A DNA stretch of 64,000 nt, from positions 1 to 64,000 of the forward strand of contig JAUTDX010002156.1 of NCBI GenBank assembly GCA_030844895.1, written 5' to 3'. Each line of letters begins with the position of its first letter. The stretch's first letter is position 1. Of this stretch, positions 11,825 through 22,679 are shown piece after piece. The notes under the pieces were generated by a model that saw only the letters and a list, made by a program, of their open reading frames with translations, was not told the DNA's origin and searched no databases. The stretch comes from Ambrosia x helenae. Taxonomy: Eukaryota; Streptophyta; Magnoliopsida; Asterales; Asteraceae. The translations under genes and the position numbers were made by a program.

Positions 11825-12038
11825 TGATACAAGTACAGGGGTATTATGGGAAATATTGTAATAGTAAAGGACTAATAGTGTAATATGTCGAAAGTTTGAA
11901 TGGTTGTTATAGTTTGTGTTTAGGCGGGAATGTTAGTTAGCTGAATGTGTATAAATATATGATCAAGATAATAAGAAAGCTAGCTATGATTTGACCATTT
12001 CTCTTCTCTTGTGATTCTATCTCATTTCTTAGCTAACA
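11825..12038 (+). repeat. 3' LTR of gypsy element, 214 bp
   Basis: Same length as the 5' LTR with one difference (TTAGCTAACA end versus TTAGTTAACA). It is followed by CTTAA at 12039-12043. Confidence 0.95.
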
Positions 12039-12179
12039 CTTAATAACCAGCCGAACAAGAATTCAGTTATTCAGTTCGGTTTTGTAACCTTAACCGAATT
12101 CATAATCGTTTATCGGTCTAACAGTTTCTTTAATTCGGTTTTTGACATAAATTGTATCCGTATTTTTATTTGGTTAATC

Positions 12180-12488
12180 GGGGTTCAGTTTGAGATTTCT
12201 CTAATTCTCATGGTTTAAAAAAAAAACGTCTGAGGCGCGCCTCATGGGGTTCGGTTTGTACATACGCCTCTAAGGCAGAGGTGTTGGGTGCGCCTCAAGT
12301 GGTTTAGGACTTTAGGGTGTTTTTTTAGAGTACCCGGAGTGGGGGCGGGGAAAGGGGCGGGGAGTGGGGGAACACCACCGCCGGGTGGCGTGGAGAGGGG
12401 CGGGGAAGATACCACTGGCGTGGGGTATTTGTGGGGGGTGATGTGGCACTAGTTTATTGGCTGATTTTTTTTTAACTTTAACACACAC
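12180..12488. repeat. GC-rich MITE-like remnant
   Basis: 12225-12300 repeats GAGGCGCGCCTCA-like motifs. 12330-12450 is very G-rich (GGGGCGGGGA several times) and includes the palindrome-like CACCACCGCCGGGTGGCGTGG. This resembles ends of short DNA elements such as the one at 24976-25273, but no matching pair of termini was found. Confidence 0.35.
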
Positions 12489-12542
<54 letters not shown>

Positions 12543-12566
12543 TTCCTTCCTCCCCCCCCCCCCCCC
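12489..12566. repeat. (TAA)n microsatellite followed by poly(C)
   Basis: About 17 uninterrupted TAA/AAT units at 12489-12541, then TTCCTTCCTC and a C-run at 12553-12566. The reverse-strand frame across it encodes only poly-tyrosine and is not a gene. Confidence 0.95.
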
Positions 12567-14090
12567 TTCCACACACATAAAACACAACATATTTAGAACA
12601 AAACACCATATTAAAGATACCAATGTTCCATCACCCTAAAAAACAACAGCAGCAACTACTGAAGGTGAAGGTGAGCTAATAAAGATATAATAATCTTTAT
12701 GTAATTCCTTTTTTCTCCAAAACGAAGACAATGGAATCTTTATGTAATCATTTTTTCTCCTTTGTTTGTTCTTGCACAATTCACATACAAATCAAACACT
12801 TGCACGTTCATTGTTCTGCACAAGAGGTAATTAATTGCACGGTCAATTTTTTGAGATTGAAAGATGATGGCGGTGAGAAGAGAGAGAGAGAAAGGAGAGA
12901 GAGGAACGAGATTGAGATTGAAGGGTGATGGATATGTTTCCATCTTTTAAGGTCTCTCAATTTAATGTGGGTGACCAATTTACCTTAATACCCCCAACCA
13001 TCTAATTTATTATTAATGATATAATATTAATTACCAAAATGCCACTCAATTAATCCACACCATAGATTAAAATGATCTAATGGCCAAAACACCTTCTCAC
13101 CCTTCTCACACAAAACACACTTTGTACAGGATCTTGACCCTATATATATATCCTCAATATCCAGGTGGAAACATGTTTTCTCATCTTATAAGGATCACGT
13201 TTCAAGGATATGCATATTAAAATTGTGCAGGTTCGAGCTGCAGGTGCAATGTGCTATGTTGTGATGTACTCTTTAATCAGAGAGAACATCCTTGCTTTGG
13301 TACTTTTACATCCTTCATATCTGAAAGTCTTCGGTACATTGCAACATATATTTTACTTGATCAAGATTTTATTGTAGATCACCATAAACATTCATGCCTC
13401 AGTCACATTTATCCTATCATCCTTTGGCTTCTTGGTGATTCCATCCATGAATATAATATACACCATTTTTGGGACAGTGGTTCGTCTTATTAACCCTCTA
13501 TTCTATTACCAACCTTCATTTGTTTGAAAAAAGAAGGTACTAACATTTGAGATCAACCTCAAAGCTGTGTGGATTTTTCAAAGTAATTAGATTAAAATAA
13601 ATTCTTTTAAATTTTGAAACTAGAAACAGAATCAGCTTTAAGTAGCATACAGTGCAAATCACATGATGCACTTGTACGAGTGGGATAAGCGGTTTCATAA
13701 CCGCCTTACTCATGGTTAAAGCATAAGGTACAACTGTACAAGTGTTAACGTGTTTACACAATTCTCTACTCAAAATTGGTTCTGAATTGTATATGTGTGT
13801 GTGTGAGAGAGAGAGAGTGAAAAATTAATCTGTTTTACTAGTGACCGTTAATCCTTTCAAAAACTTATATATTAGTAATCTCAAAAATGTACCTTTTTCT
13901 TATAACCAAAGGATGTTTTGTAATGAGATATCTCCTCCTTTTGGCAGCTTTTACTTAATTGCAGTTTCTTTGTGTTCCTGCTACATCTTTATGCTCTCTT
14001 CTTTACAAGGCTTGGAATGAAAGCTTCCCTGAGATTACCGAACTGGTTCGCTAAAGCCATTTGACCGAGTACATACCCTACATTGAGTTT
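12567..14090. other. Intergenic DNA with a TIR-element end and unrecognised exon-like pieces
   Basis: 12870-12910 is GA-rich. 12946-13147 ends in AGGATCTTGACCCTATATAT, the mirror image of the terminus at 55329, and looks like one end of a short TIR element. 13230-13335 is exon-like on the plus strand (preceded by GTGCAG, reading VRAAGAMCYVVMYSLIRENI, followed by a GT), but stops follow and no family is recognised. A GA dinucleotide tract lies at 13800-13816. Confidence 0.35.
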
Positions 14091-14484
14091 CATGGCCGTC
14101 TCCGAAAACTATAAAAAAAATTTGGGCCTGGGGCCACAACAATTAAACCGGGCCCATATATTTTAAACCCAATCATGAAATATAAAAACTCACTATAAAA
14201 AATCCGTGCTTACAGCTAGAAGTCTGTAATGTTTGGCGTTGGTTGTGTAAACGGTAAACTCTTTTGCCTTTTAAACCCTCGTTTTGGGTTGGGTTTTCTT
14301 TGCTAGGTTTAAAAATTTAGTGATTTTTCGTCTTATTAGGTGGGTAAATGTTAAAGAAATGATTACAATAGTCCACAACCCAAAAATATATATATAAAAA
14401 CTTCAAAAAGAAAAAAACTTCGGGCCCTAGGATTTTCGGGCCTGGGGTCGTCGCCCGCGCCGCCCCTATTAAGGGCCGGCCATG
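14091..14484. mobile_element. hAT-like MITE, 394 bp, 8-bp TSD TTGAGTTT
   Basis: TTGAGTTT at 14083-14090 is repeated at 14485-14492. The element starts CATGGCCGTC and ends GGGCCGGCCATG, with GGGCCTGGGG motifs inverted near both ends. An 8-bp duplication is typical of hAT transposons. No coding sequence. Confidence 0.7.
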
Positions 14485-14600
14485 TTGAGTTTCATTCAAT
14501 TTTTATCATTACTTGAGTGAAGAAGCAGAACCAAATCATTGAATTAATAGCCAACTCCTCTGTCTTCGGCAAAGTAAAGGTTACATTATGTACCTACAAA

Positions 14601-14980
14601 CTGTGTTTTAAAAAGCGCGCCTAGAGCGCGCTTAAGCGCGAGGCGCACCTAGGCGCAGATCATGGCGCCTTATGTAACCCTAGGCGCACTTCGTACAAAA
14701 AGCGCAACAAAAAAGCGCACTAAAAGCGCGCTTTTCGTACACATGATGTTTTTGTACTTAAAATTGTTATACATGTAGCTAAAAGGGTTGTACATTTAAT
14801 CATATATATACCTTATTTGTATCTATATTTTGAGTAAATAATGTTAAAAACCTATAGCATACATAAAAAAATTATATAATCGTCTTGCGCCTCGCGTACG
14901 AAAAGCCCACCGCTTTTGCACTTTGCGCCTTGGTTTTAGACCTCATCGCTTTTGTGCGCTTCGCGCTTTTTAAAACCAAG
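14601..14980. mobile_element. hAT-like MITE, 380 bp, 8-bp TSD CCTACAAA
   Basis: CCTACAAA at 14593-14600 is exactly repeated at 14981-14988. The termini are inverted: CTGTGTTTTAAAAAGCGCG on the left and, reverse-complemented, CTTGGTTTTAAAAAGCGCG on the right. The arms are packed with AGGCGC/AAGCGC motifs around an AT-rich core (14770-14880). No coding capacity. Confidence 0.8.
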
Positions 14981-14988
14981 CCTACAAA

Positions 14989-15806
14989 AGATGATTCGTT
15001 ATTAGAGGTGTCAACATGGGTTAGTCAGATAACGGGTCAAAACAGTTTCAGGTTGAAACAATTCAGTTATTTGTAATTGGAATTCTTTAAACGGTCTGAT
15101 GTAATCTTAAACACAATCATTTTGATCTTCAAAATGAGATTTTTAATTTGTTCCGATGTTATGTGCAACGGCTGCTGTTGCCTGTTGGTCACTCGAGGGA
15201 ATGAATAATCAGATTCTCTTTCCTATTGTTACCACATTTATTATCATCATCTGGACGCTATATTGGCTGGGATAGTATTTCCTTGGTTAATGCTCTCCTT
15301 AGGATTATGCGGTTATTGCCATTATGTAGTTTAAATGTTAAGAACTTAAGATGATGTTGTATGGCTCGATTTTGATGTCTTTGCCTGAACTGATGAGTCC
15401 TGTTTTTGGGGGTTTTGCTGCTGCAGTAGAAAGTTTGTTATTGTCTTTATTATGCTGAAGTTGGTTTTGGTTTCTGTTGCTGATGGTTCTTGGAGATATC
15501 TATCTGTGGCCATTTATGGAGTTCATACCAATGTGGATATTGGTGTTTTTAGTCCTTGTCCTGTTGAAAATATTGTATTGGATTTAAAGTTCTGGATTTC
15601 CATGTATATAGCTAGCTTACATTTTCTCTGTTAGAAGTCATTGTTGGTGCTTTTAAAGATCATCCATTTTCCTGTTTATCACATGCATTAGCGATTTGGT
15701 GCTGGTGGTATAAAAGTCTGCTGTTTCTAGGGGATGCCAGAGTTTTTATATTTAGATATGGGCAACCTGGATATGAATGGATTAAATATGTTTGATGCCC
15801 AATATT
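14989..15806. other. Intergenic DNA, no supported gene
   Basis: Begins (15005) with AGAGGTGTCAACATGGG, the terminus of the intronic AGAGGTGGCAA element family seen at 30250 and 31505. The rest (15130-15660) is T/G-rich with short open stretches and an intron-like CTGCTGCAG at 15419-15427, but no family match. Confidence 0.35.
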
Positions 15807-15821
15807 GAAAGTGTTGGACCT
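15807..15821. repeat. SINE target-site duplication, 5' copy
   Basis: GAAAGTGTTGGACCT is repeated exactly at 16046-16060 after the SINE poly(A). Confidence 0.93.
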
Positions 15822-16045
15822 ACTCAAGGCATTATAGCCTAGGGGTATCTTGGTGGTGAGATAAGACTTAGGGGCCATGAGGTCCTGGGTTCGAATCTCA
15901 CAAAGGGGGTTTTCTCATAATTATGAGTTTCTTCCTGAATTGGTGACTTGGTGGTGGAATATGATCGCGTGGCAACACTGGTGGCACGATGATACTCCAG
16001 TGTTACGTGAGTGATTCCAATTTGTTGGCCGTTCAAAAAAAAAAA
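15822..16045 (+). mobile_element. SINE, 224 bp, tRNA-derived
   Basis: The 5' part carries tRNA-like RNA polymerase III signals: an A-box-like TAGCCTAGGGG/TGGTGGTGAGA region at about 15834-15862 and a perfect B-box GGTTCGAATCTC at 15888-15899. The body ends TTGTTGGCCGTTC followed by A11-12. It is bracketed by exact 15-bp direct repeats. It encodes no protein and would be mobilised by a LINE RT. The 3' end matches that of the LINE at 3655-5920. Confidence 0.92.
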
Positions 16046-16519
16046 GAAAGTGTTGGACCTTGGTCAAACTATATTAATGCATGTTTAAAGAATTTTAGCA
16101 GAGAGGTTTATTGCAGGTTTAAAGTTTTAAATTTCACAAGGTATTTGGCTGTTTTAGTTTTTGGGACTTAATTTGGTTTACTTTTAGTTCCTAGTATTGT
16201 TTAGTGTTCAGTTGTGATCTATAGACTTGTGCTTCATTGTTTTTCGTTTAGCCAAGATCTGACTCTAACAATGCCTCATCAGTGGTGGGTGTGGTTTCGG
16301 GTAGGGGTATCCGATCGGCTACACCCGCCCCCGCTACCTCGGGTACCGTTTTTAGGCCTTAAATCGGTGTGTGGAAACCTAAAGAAGTGGAAATGTGAAA
16401 TGCTCAAACGGTCATTTTTTTTTACCGTTACATTTAAAAACAATAAATTATTACACTACAAATACACTCATTTTTCGCATATTTTTTACCCTACACCCAT
16501 TTCTTCACCTTTACTTTCA

Positions 16520-16910
16520 TATAATTTAAAAAAAAAGAGGGGGACCAAGGAGGAAGAGATAGCTTTGGCGACGGCTTGGGTTACCGTCCACGAGATGGGA
16601 GGCAATGAATTAAATGGGATAGGCCGTTCGTTTTGGAAACAAATTTTTTGCTCGCTTTCGCCTATATATGGGTGGTGAAACCGCTTGCATCCCACACCAA
16701 CTTAGTTCTAAGTGGGCTGACTTGAAAAACAAGACATTGTTGTTTCACGACCAATACAATGAGGTCATGAATGGCGAAAGTGAGCCAAATGAAGACGAAG
16801 CCTTAAAAGTGGCTAAAATTAAATACAAACATAGTGTAAGTACGATCAAGACTTTAAACATGTTTCGGCTTGGCAAATTTTAAGAGTCAACCATGACGAA
16901 TGGTGAAAGT
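16520..16910 (+). pseudogene. Second Harbinger ORF1-like Myb/SANT fragment
   Basis: The frame changes several times but the family order is clear. TKEEEIALATAWVTVHE is at about 16537-16590, FWKQIF at about 16630 and GGETACIPHQLSSKWADL at 16668-16725. FHDQYNEVMNGESEPNEDEA follows, then, in another frame at about 16835-16890, DQDFKHVSAWQILRV before a degenerate DEW. This is the trihelix/NAM-associated protein of PIF/Harbinger elements, distinct in sequence from the copy at 1979-3273. The upstream AT-rich stretch with ACGGTCA and CCGTTAC resembles that found upstream of such genes. Broken by frameshifts. Confidence 0.65.
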
Positions 16911-17282
16911 GGTTTGTGTATTCGACTTAATTATGTATTTCGTTTGAAATGTGTTTCCTTTAATTTGAAGTATGTATTCGATTATCTTTCTAATTTAAAT
17001 TAAATTTTTAAGTGCATGTGTAATTTATTTTTTAACATAACAAAATTTCAGGGTACCTTAAAGTAGCGTTCATATCAAATATGGTGTTTTAAGATAATGC
17101 TAGGATAGTATTTAACAAATCTAATGTGAGAGCATGTGATTGGAAGTTGTTAGAGCACCATCTATGACCACACCCACCATTGTAAGTGCTAGTCTTGATC
17201 TGTTAACATAGACTTCTTTTCTCCATCTACCCAAATTCAAAACACCATTTTAAAAAGAAAATTTAAATCCAAATATGTATTT
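16911..17282. other. AT-rich spacer before the copia element
   Basis: No open frame or repeat boundary supported. Likely the degenerate remainder of the Harbinger-type sequence and unrelated spacer. Confidence 0.4.
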
Positions 17283-17287
17283 GATAG
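17283..17287. repeat. Copia target-site duplication GATAG (5')
   Basis: GATAG here is repeated at 22098-22102 after the 3' LTR. Confidence 0.8.
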
Positions 17288-17453
17288 TAATAGAATATCT
17301 TAGTATATAATTTTCATATGTATTGTATCAATTATCATTATTGGTCATTAACCACTTTCCTTTAAATATGGATCTAGAAGATCCCTCCATGTATTATATA
17401 TTGTTATCTAAATCAAAGGCATAATCAAGGTTTGACCAATATTATCTCTATCA
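17288..17453 (+). repeat. 5' LTR of copia element, 166 bp
   Basis: TAATAGAATATCTTAG ... TCTCTATCA. It has the same length as the 3' copy and differs at about four positions (near 17313, 17340-17345 and 17362). The usual initial TG is present only at the 3' copy (21930-21931); here AG stands in its place. Confidence 0.9.
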
Positions 17454-17465
17454 TGGTATCAAGAG
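17454..17465 (+). promoter_or_regulatory. Copia primer-binding site
   Basis: TGGTATCAAGAG follows the 5' LTR directly. It matches the tRNA-Met-type primer sequence used by plant copia elements. Confidence 0.85.
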
Positions 17466-17607
17466 ATAACCTCTAACCACCCTCCCACCTTCCGCTCCTT
17501 CTCACACCGCCGGCATCCCTCCACCGTCTGTTTTGTTTATTTCCGGCTAACCAAATAACCGACCCCTACCTTCTGTTCTGTTCCAGCTTCTTTACTCCTT
17601 CACAATC

Positions 17608-20600
17608 ATGACTACCTCATCCCCTGCCTCCCCTACACACCCCAACACTCCCTCAACACCAAACCAACTTCACCCGGTGGTGACCGTAACAAACATAAAG
17701 AATGTCATTCCCATTGTCTTGGACTGGGACAGCAGCCAATACGTCAATTGGTGCGAACCTTTTCGCATCCATTGTCGTGCTTTTCAAGTCCTAGACCACA
17801 TTTCTCCTCGAACCCTCACTTCTTCCTCCCAAACGGATGAACTTTGGGACAGGCTTGACGCCATTGTCCTGCAATGGATATACAGTACTGTCTCCGACGA
17901 CATCCATAACACCGCAATGGTCCCTGGAAACACCGCCTACGATGCGTGGGCGACTATCCAGGATCTCTTTCAAGATAACAAAACTGCTAGAGCCCTTCAC
18001 CTCACCCAACGTTTCTCCACCACCCGTCTTGCTAATTTCCCAAATATGACCTCTTACTGTCAAGCCATCAAATCTATTGCTGACCAACTTGCGAATGTCG
18101 GTGCTCCTGTCGACAATAAACGCTTGGTCCTACAACTATTAGCCGGCCTCACCGAATCTTATGAGGGCATCTCAACTATCCTGCAACAAAAAGATCCCAC
18201 CCATTCCTTTTATTATGTCCGTTCTCAGTTGTGTATGGTGGAAGACCAAAAAGCCGAACAGGCCGCTTATGCGGCACAACATGCTTCCCAAGCCCTTGCT
18301 GCGTCCAATACAAAACCACCCACATCAAACTCTTCCCACCCGCCCTCACCTTCACAAACTCACTACCCTCCTGATAACTTCCTCCCACTGGACCGTTCCC
18401 GTACACGTGGTCGCACTCGGGGCCGTGGCCGTGGACGGTTCCAGAATAATGGACGTGGCCGCCCAACCCAATCCTTCTATCCCTGGTTCACCCAACCATA
18501 CCAGTACCCATCCTTTACCCCATGGCCGAACCACCCTTCACCCTATTCTAACCCTCACTCTTGGCTACAATGGTCCGCTCCACCACCATGCCCCTACCCA
18601 TCCAACCCACCCACAAACCACCCTCAACAGTCAACCACCAATGGCATCCTCGGCCCTCGCCCAACCCACAACCACTCGGCTGCCGCAGCCTCTTACACAC
18701 CTACGGACATACAACAGGCCCTCTATACCATGTCCCTCAACCCACCTGAGTATCATCATGGCGTAATGGACACCGGGGCTACAATCAGCATGGATCCCAA
18801 TGCAGGTAATTTTAGTACCATTTTTAATAATCGCTTGAATGAAAATATTATTGTTGGAAATGGCGCTGCTATCCGGGTACTTGGACATGGCCCTCAAACT
18901 TTTCCTAAACCTTACCCGCCCTTTAAACTAGACCGTGTACTTATGCCCCCAAATTAATCCACAAACTTATATCTGTTCGTCAATTTACACGTAATAATTT
19001 CGTGTCTGTTGAATTTGACCCATATGGTTTTCTTGTGAATAACTACAAGACCCGGGCCCCTATGCTCCGGTGCAACAGCAGCGGTGACCTCTACACCTTC
19101 TCTCAAGACCACCACTGTTTCTCCACCTCCACAACTGCTGCTCAGTCCTCAAGTCTTTGGCATCAACGCCTTGGCCACCCTGGCCCGGCTTTATTGCAAT
19201 TTTAAAACATTCTAAGTCTATTGTTTTTAAGTCTTTGAATAAACATGTTTCTGAACCTTGCGTTTTTGGCAAGAGTATTAAACTTCCCTTTCATTTATCT
19301 AATAATTCTTCGTTGCAACCTTTTGATATTGTGCATAGTGATGTTTGGACCTCCCCGGTTTTAAGCTCGGGGGGTCACCGTTATTACGTGTTATTTTTAG
19401 ATGACTTCACCAATTTTCTTTGGACCTTCCCTATTGCAACCAAGTCCCAAGTCTACTCCATCTTTGAAACCTTTACAACCCTTGTCCACACCCAATTTCA
19501 ACGAAAAATTAAAACTTTTCAGTGTGACAATGGCACTGAATATGTCAATCACCAATTTAAAAACTTTTTCAACCAACACGACATCCTTTTTCGCCTATCT
19601 TGCCCATACACTTCCCCTCAAAACGGGAAGGCAGAGCGCAAAATATGCTCCATCAATAATATCATCTGCACCCTCATGGCCCAATCCTCCCTACCCACCA
19701 ACTTTTGGCCACACGCCCTTGACACTGCCACCTACCTACTCAACATCATCCCATCCAAAACACACCAATACCACACCCCTACTCTCCTTCTTTATCACCG
19801 ACAACCCACCTATGACCATCTTCGGGTATTTGGTTGCCTTTGTTACCCACTCATCCCACACACTACCATCCACAAACTCCAACACCGCTCCTACCCTTGT
19901 GTGTTTCTCGGGTACCCTACCACCCACCGTGGCTACAAATGCTATGACCTGAAAAATAAAACCCTCATCATCACACGCCATGTTTTGTTTGATGAGTCCT
20001 CATTCCCTTTTGCATCGGTCACCACCCAAACACCCACTGCCCAAACATACGATTTCCTTACTGGATCAATCTCACCCCACATATGGCCCAATATCCACCC
20101 AAACCCTTCGCCACCCCCTCCTTACAGCCCACACACCTCCACTCCTTCAAGCCCAACAACCAACTCCCCAGGCCCAATTACCCCACCTACCGTCCCACAG
20201 CCCACATCTCCCCACTCAGCCCACTCGCATCCCCACCCACCTGACCAGACTCACCTTCCACCGCCCAACCACCCGCCTGTTGACCCGTCAGCCCAGCCTA
20301 CACCCACACACCCCATGCGCACTCGCGCAATGGACGGAATTTTTAAACCTAAACAAATCTTTAACCTCAATACCACCATCTCTCCTATACCTAAAAACCC
20401 CTCCCTCGCCTTGTCCATACCGGAATGGCATGACGCCATGACCAATGAGTTTCAGGCCCTTATTAAAAATGATACTTGGGAGCTTGTACCGCGCCAGCCA
20501 CACATGAACATCATTCGAAGCATGTGGCTGTTTAAACACAAATTTAAATCCGATGGCACGCTTGAGCGGTACAAAGCTCGTTTGGTCTGTGATGGCCGTT

Positions 20601-21934
20601 CTCAGCAGGTTGGGATTGATTGCGGGGACACTTTCAGTCCGGTTGTCAAACCGGCCACTATCAGGACAGTTTTATCCATCGCATTATCCAACTCATGGCC
20701 CGTTCACCAGTTGGATGTCACAAATGCGTTTCTTCATGGCACACTTAACGAGACTGTTTACATGCACCAGCCCATGGGTTTTCGCAACAAGAACTTCCCA
20801 GACCATGTGTGCCGACTGAAAAAGTCCCTATATGGTCTCAAGCAGGCTCCTCGTGCCTGGTACCAGCGGTTTACGGACTACGTTCTCACATTGGGGTTTA
20901 GACAGAGTGGGTGTGATGCATCCCTTTTCATCTATCATCATCAGGGGTCCACGGCTTATCTTCTACTTTACGTGGATGACATTTTACTTGTTACTTCTTC
21001 ACAGGGTCTTCGTGAACACTTCATGCGATTCCTCTCCTCTGAATTCGCAATGAAGGATCTTGGTGTTCTCAGTTTTTTTCTTGGTATTTCGGTTACCCGC
21101 AGTGGCGACACTATGTTCTTGTCTCAACAGGGCTATGCTACGGATATTATTGAGTGTGCGGGCATGTCAAACTGTAAACCTGCTGTCACTCCTGTCGACA
21201 CCAACACTAAGCTCGGGGCTAATGCTGGCACTGATTTCGACAACCCCACTCTATACAGGAGCTTAGCTGGTGCTCTACAGTACCTTACTTTCACCCGACC
21301 GGATATTAGTTATGCAGTTCAGAAGGTATGTATGTTCATGCATGCTCCCAAGACAGATCATTGGAATGCGTTAAAACGCATTATCAGATACATACAGGGC
21401 ACTACTGCTTACGGGTTACACCTCGGCTCACATCCACATCCTACGCTCCTGGCGTACACAGACGCTGACTGGGCTGGCTGCCCTGATACCCGTTGTTCAA
21501 CTAGCGGGTACTGTGTTTACTATGGGGATAATCTGGTGTCCTGGTCCTCCAAACGTCAGACAACCATTTCTCGCTCTAGTGCCGAAGCAGAATATCGCGG
21601 AGTCGCCAATGTTGTTGCAGAAATCTGCTGGCTTCGCAATCTTCTTCTCGAGCTTCATCGCCCTCCGTCTAAAGCTACTATTGTCTACTGTGATAATGTC
21701 AGTGCCATCTATCTTTCGGGTAACCCGGTTCAGCACCAACGAACCAAACACATAGAGCTGGATATCCACTTCGTCCGTGAAAAGGTTCAACGCGGTCAAG
21801 TTCGGATTCTTCATATGCCTTCTCGTCACCAGATTGCAGACATATTCACCAAAGGTCTTCCACGGGTTCTATTTGAAGATTTTAGGTCCAGTCTCAGCAT
21901 CCGGTCACCTCCCGCTTCGACTGCGGGGGTGTAA
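17608..21934 (+). pseudogene. Copia gag-pol polyprotein, two frameshifts
   Basis: 17608-18957 encodes gag, with an RGRTRGRGRGRFQ nucleic-acid-binding tract at about 18400-18450 and the protease active site MDTGAT at about 18766. A one-base shift near 18950 moves the frame to 18958-19205, the GAG-pre-integrase region (LLxRLGHPG-like WHQRLGHPG). A second shift near 19200 gives the long frame to 21934. That frame holds integrase (HSDVW, QCDNGTEY, NGKAER carrying the D,D,E residues), RT (KARLVCDG, QLDVTNAFLHG, catalytic YVDDILL at about 20973) and RNase H (DADWAGC, SSAEAEY, and the HIELDIHFVRE tail). RT and RNase H are intact. A proline/threonine-rich linker lies at 20080-20330. Confidence 0.93.
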
Positions 21935-22097
21935 TAGAATATCTTAGTATATAATTTCCATATGTATTGTATCAATTATCATTAATTGTCATTAACCACT
22001 TTCCTGTAAATATGGATCTAGAAGATCCCTCCATGTATTATATATTGTTATCTAAATCAAAGGCATAATCAAGGTTTGACCAATATTATCTCTATCA
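21932..22097 (+). repeat. 3' LTR of copia element, 166 bp
   Basis: Preceded by the polypurine stretch TGCGGGGGTG (21922-21931) and followed by GATAG. See the 5' LTR for differences. Confidence 0.9.
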
Positions 22098-22192
22098 GAT
22101 AGTTATAGCAAAAACAACCGTACCCAGCATAATCTCATCCATATCCAAGTTATTGATATGATTAAGGGAGGGTGAAATATAGAAAAAGTATT

Positions 22193-22489
22193 TTTTTTGA
22201 ACGGCCAACAAACTGACGTGCCAGCTACCCGGGCACCCAACAATCGTGAAAGCACCCATACGCTCCTAGGTGAAGACACATCTTAGGTGCCCGCCCTAGA
22301 ATGTGCCGGATAGCTAACACACACCAAGCCACCTATTCCGGAGAAAACCCGACCCTTCACCCGCCCGAAAGCACAACGGTAAAGAGCCGGTAAAACCGGT
22401 TGGATCTGGAATCGAACTCCTGACCAAGTGGTCAGAAGTCTTCCATCATATCCCCCAACCACTAAGCAATAAGCAATAAGCTTGTGGTT
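22193..22489 (-). mobile_element. SINE, about 297 bp, reverse orientation
   Basis: On the minus strand it runs from about 22489 to a poly(A) seen as T8 at 22191-22198. The B-box-like GAGTTCGATTCC lies at 22408-22420, with an A-box-like TTAGTGGTTGGGGG region upstream near 22455-22470. The body is more GC-rich than its surroundings and ends TTTGTTGGCCGTTC before the A-run. AAAAAGTATT flanks it at 22183-22192 and 22490-22499. It is longer than the SINE at 15822 and differs in its body, but shares the 3' tail. Confidence 0.88.
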
Positions 22490-22633
22490 AAAAAGTATTA
22501 CCTCTCTCTTTATCGCAGACACCATCAGTCTAGTTATATCGGTCATATAAATATTGTTTATATTTAAAAAAAAAGTTAGTGGGGTAGCCCATGTTAAATT
22601 AGGGCTGGGATTAAATTAGGGTTAGATTCGGTT

Positions 22634-22645
22634 TTATTTAAATAT
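22634..22645 (+). promoter_or_regulatory. Possible TATA region of the BPC gene
   Basis: TTTTATTTAAATATG lies 40-60 bases before the CT-rich leader at 22680. Spacing suits a TATA box, and TTAGGGTTAG just upstream (22617-22626) resembles a telo-box. Inferred from position only. Confidence 0.35.
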
Positions 22646-22679
22646 GAAAGTAGAAAATAGTTTTTCATAGAAACTAATT

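Larger units (their letters stand above)
6796..12038 (+). mobile_element. Complete Ty3/gypsy chromovirus, 5.24 kb
   Basis: Two 214-bp LTRs, a 5-bp duplication CTTAA, a primer-binding site, gag-pol in the order gag, protease, RT, RNase H, integrase, and a C-terminal chromodomain, then a polypurine tract. Domain order (integrase last) defines Ty3/gypsy. The chromodomain and small size with short LTRs point to a Reina-like chromovirus, an assignment by size and structure rather than by phylogeny. Near-identical LTRs contrast with several disabling mutations in gag-pol, so it may have been copied in trans by a sister element's enzymes. Confidence 0.93.
17288..22097 (+). mobile_element. Complete Ty1/copia retrotransposon, 4.8 kb
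   Basis: Two 166-bp LTRs, a GATAG duplication, a PBS, and gag-protease-integrase-RT-RNase H order (integrase before RT), which defines Ty1/copia. Short LTRs and a gag without a clear zinc knuckle are compatible with an Ale/Retrofit-type lineage, though this was not tested. About four LTR differences in 166 bp make it older than the gypsy insertion at 6796. Confidence 0.93.

Noticed and set aside
12312..12623. Reverse-strand 103-codon frame with a poly-tyrosine run
   Set aside because: It is translation of the (TAA)n microsatellite and G-rich repeat; no domain and no conserved signal.
12624..12674. Short exon MFHHPKKQQQQLLKVK with a GTGAGC donor, resembling the start of a MYB-CC factor
   Set aside because: No Myb domain exon follows in the next several kilobases; the similarity is to a low-complexity N-terminus only.
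15834..15900. Possible tRNA gene with a perfect B-box
   Set aside because: No cloverleaf could be formed; the B-box belongs to a SINE bounded by exact 15-bp duplications and a poly(A) tail.
18161..18766. 201-codon Pro/His-rich frame inside copia gag
   Set aside because: Shadow of the gag reading frame caused by its Pro/Thr-rich composition.
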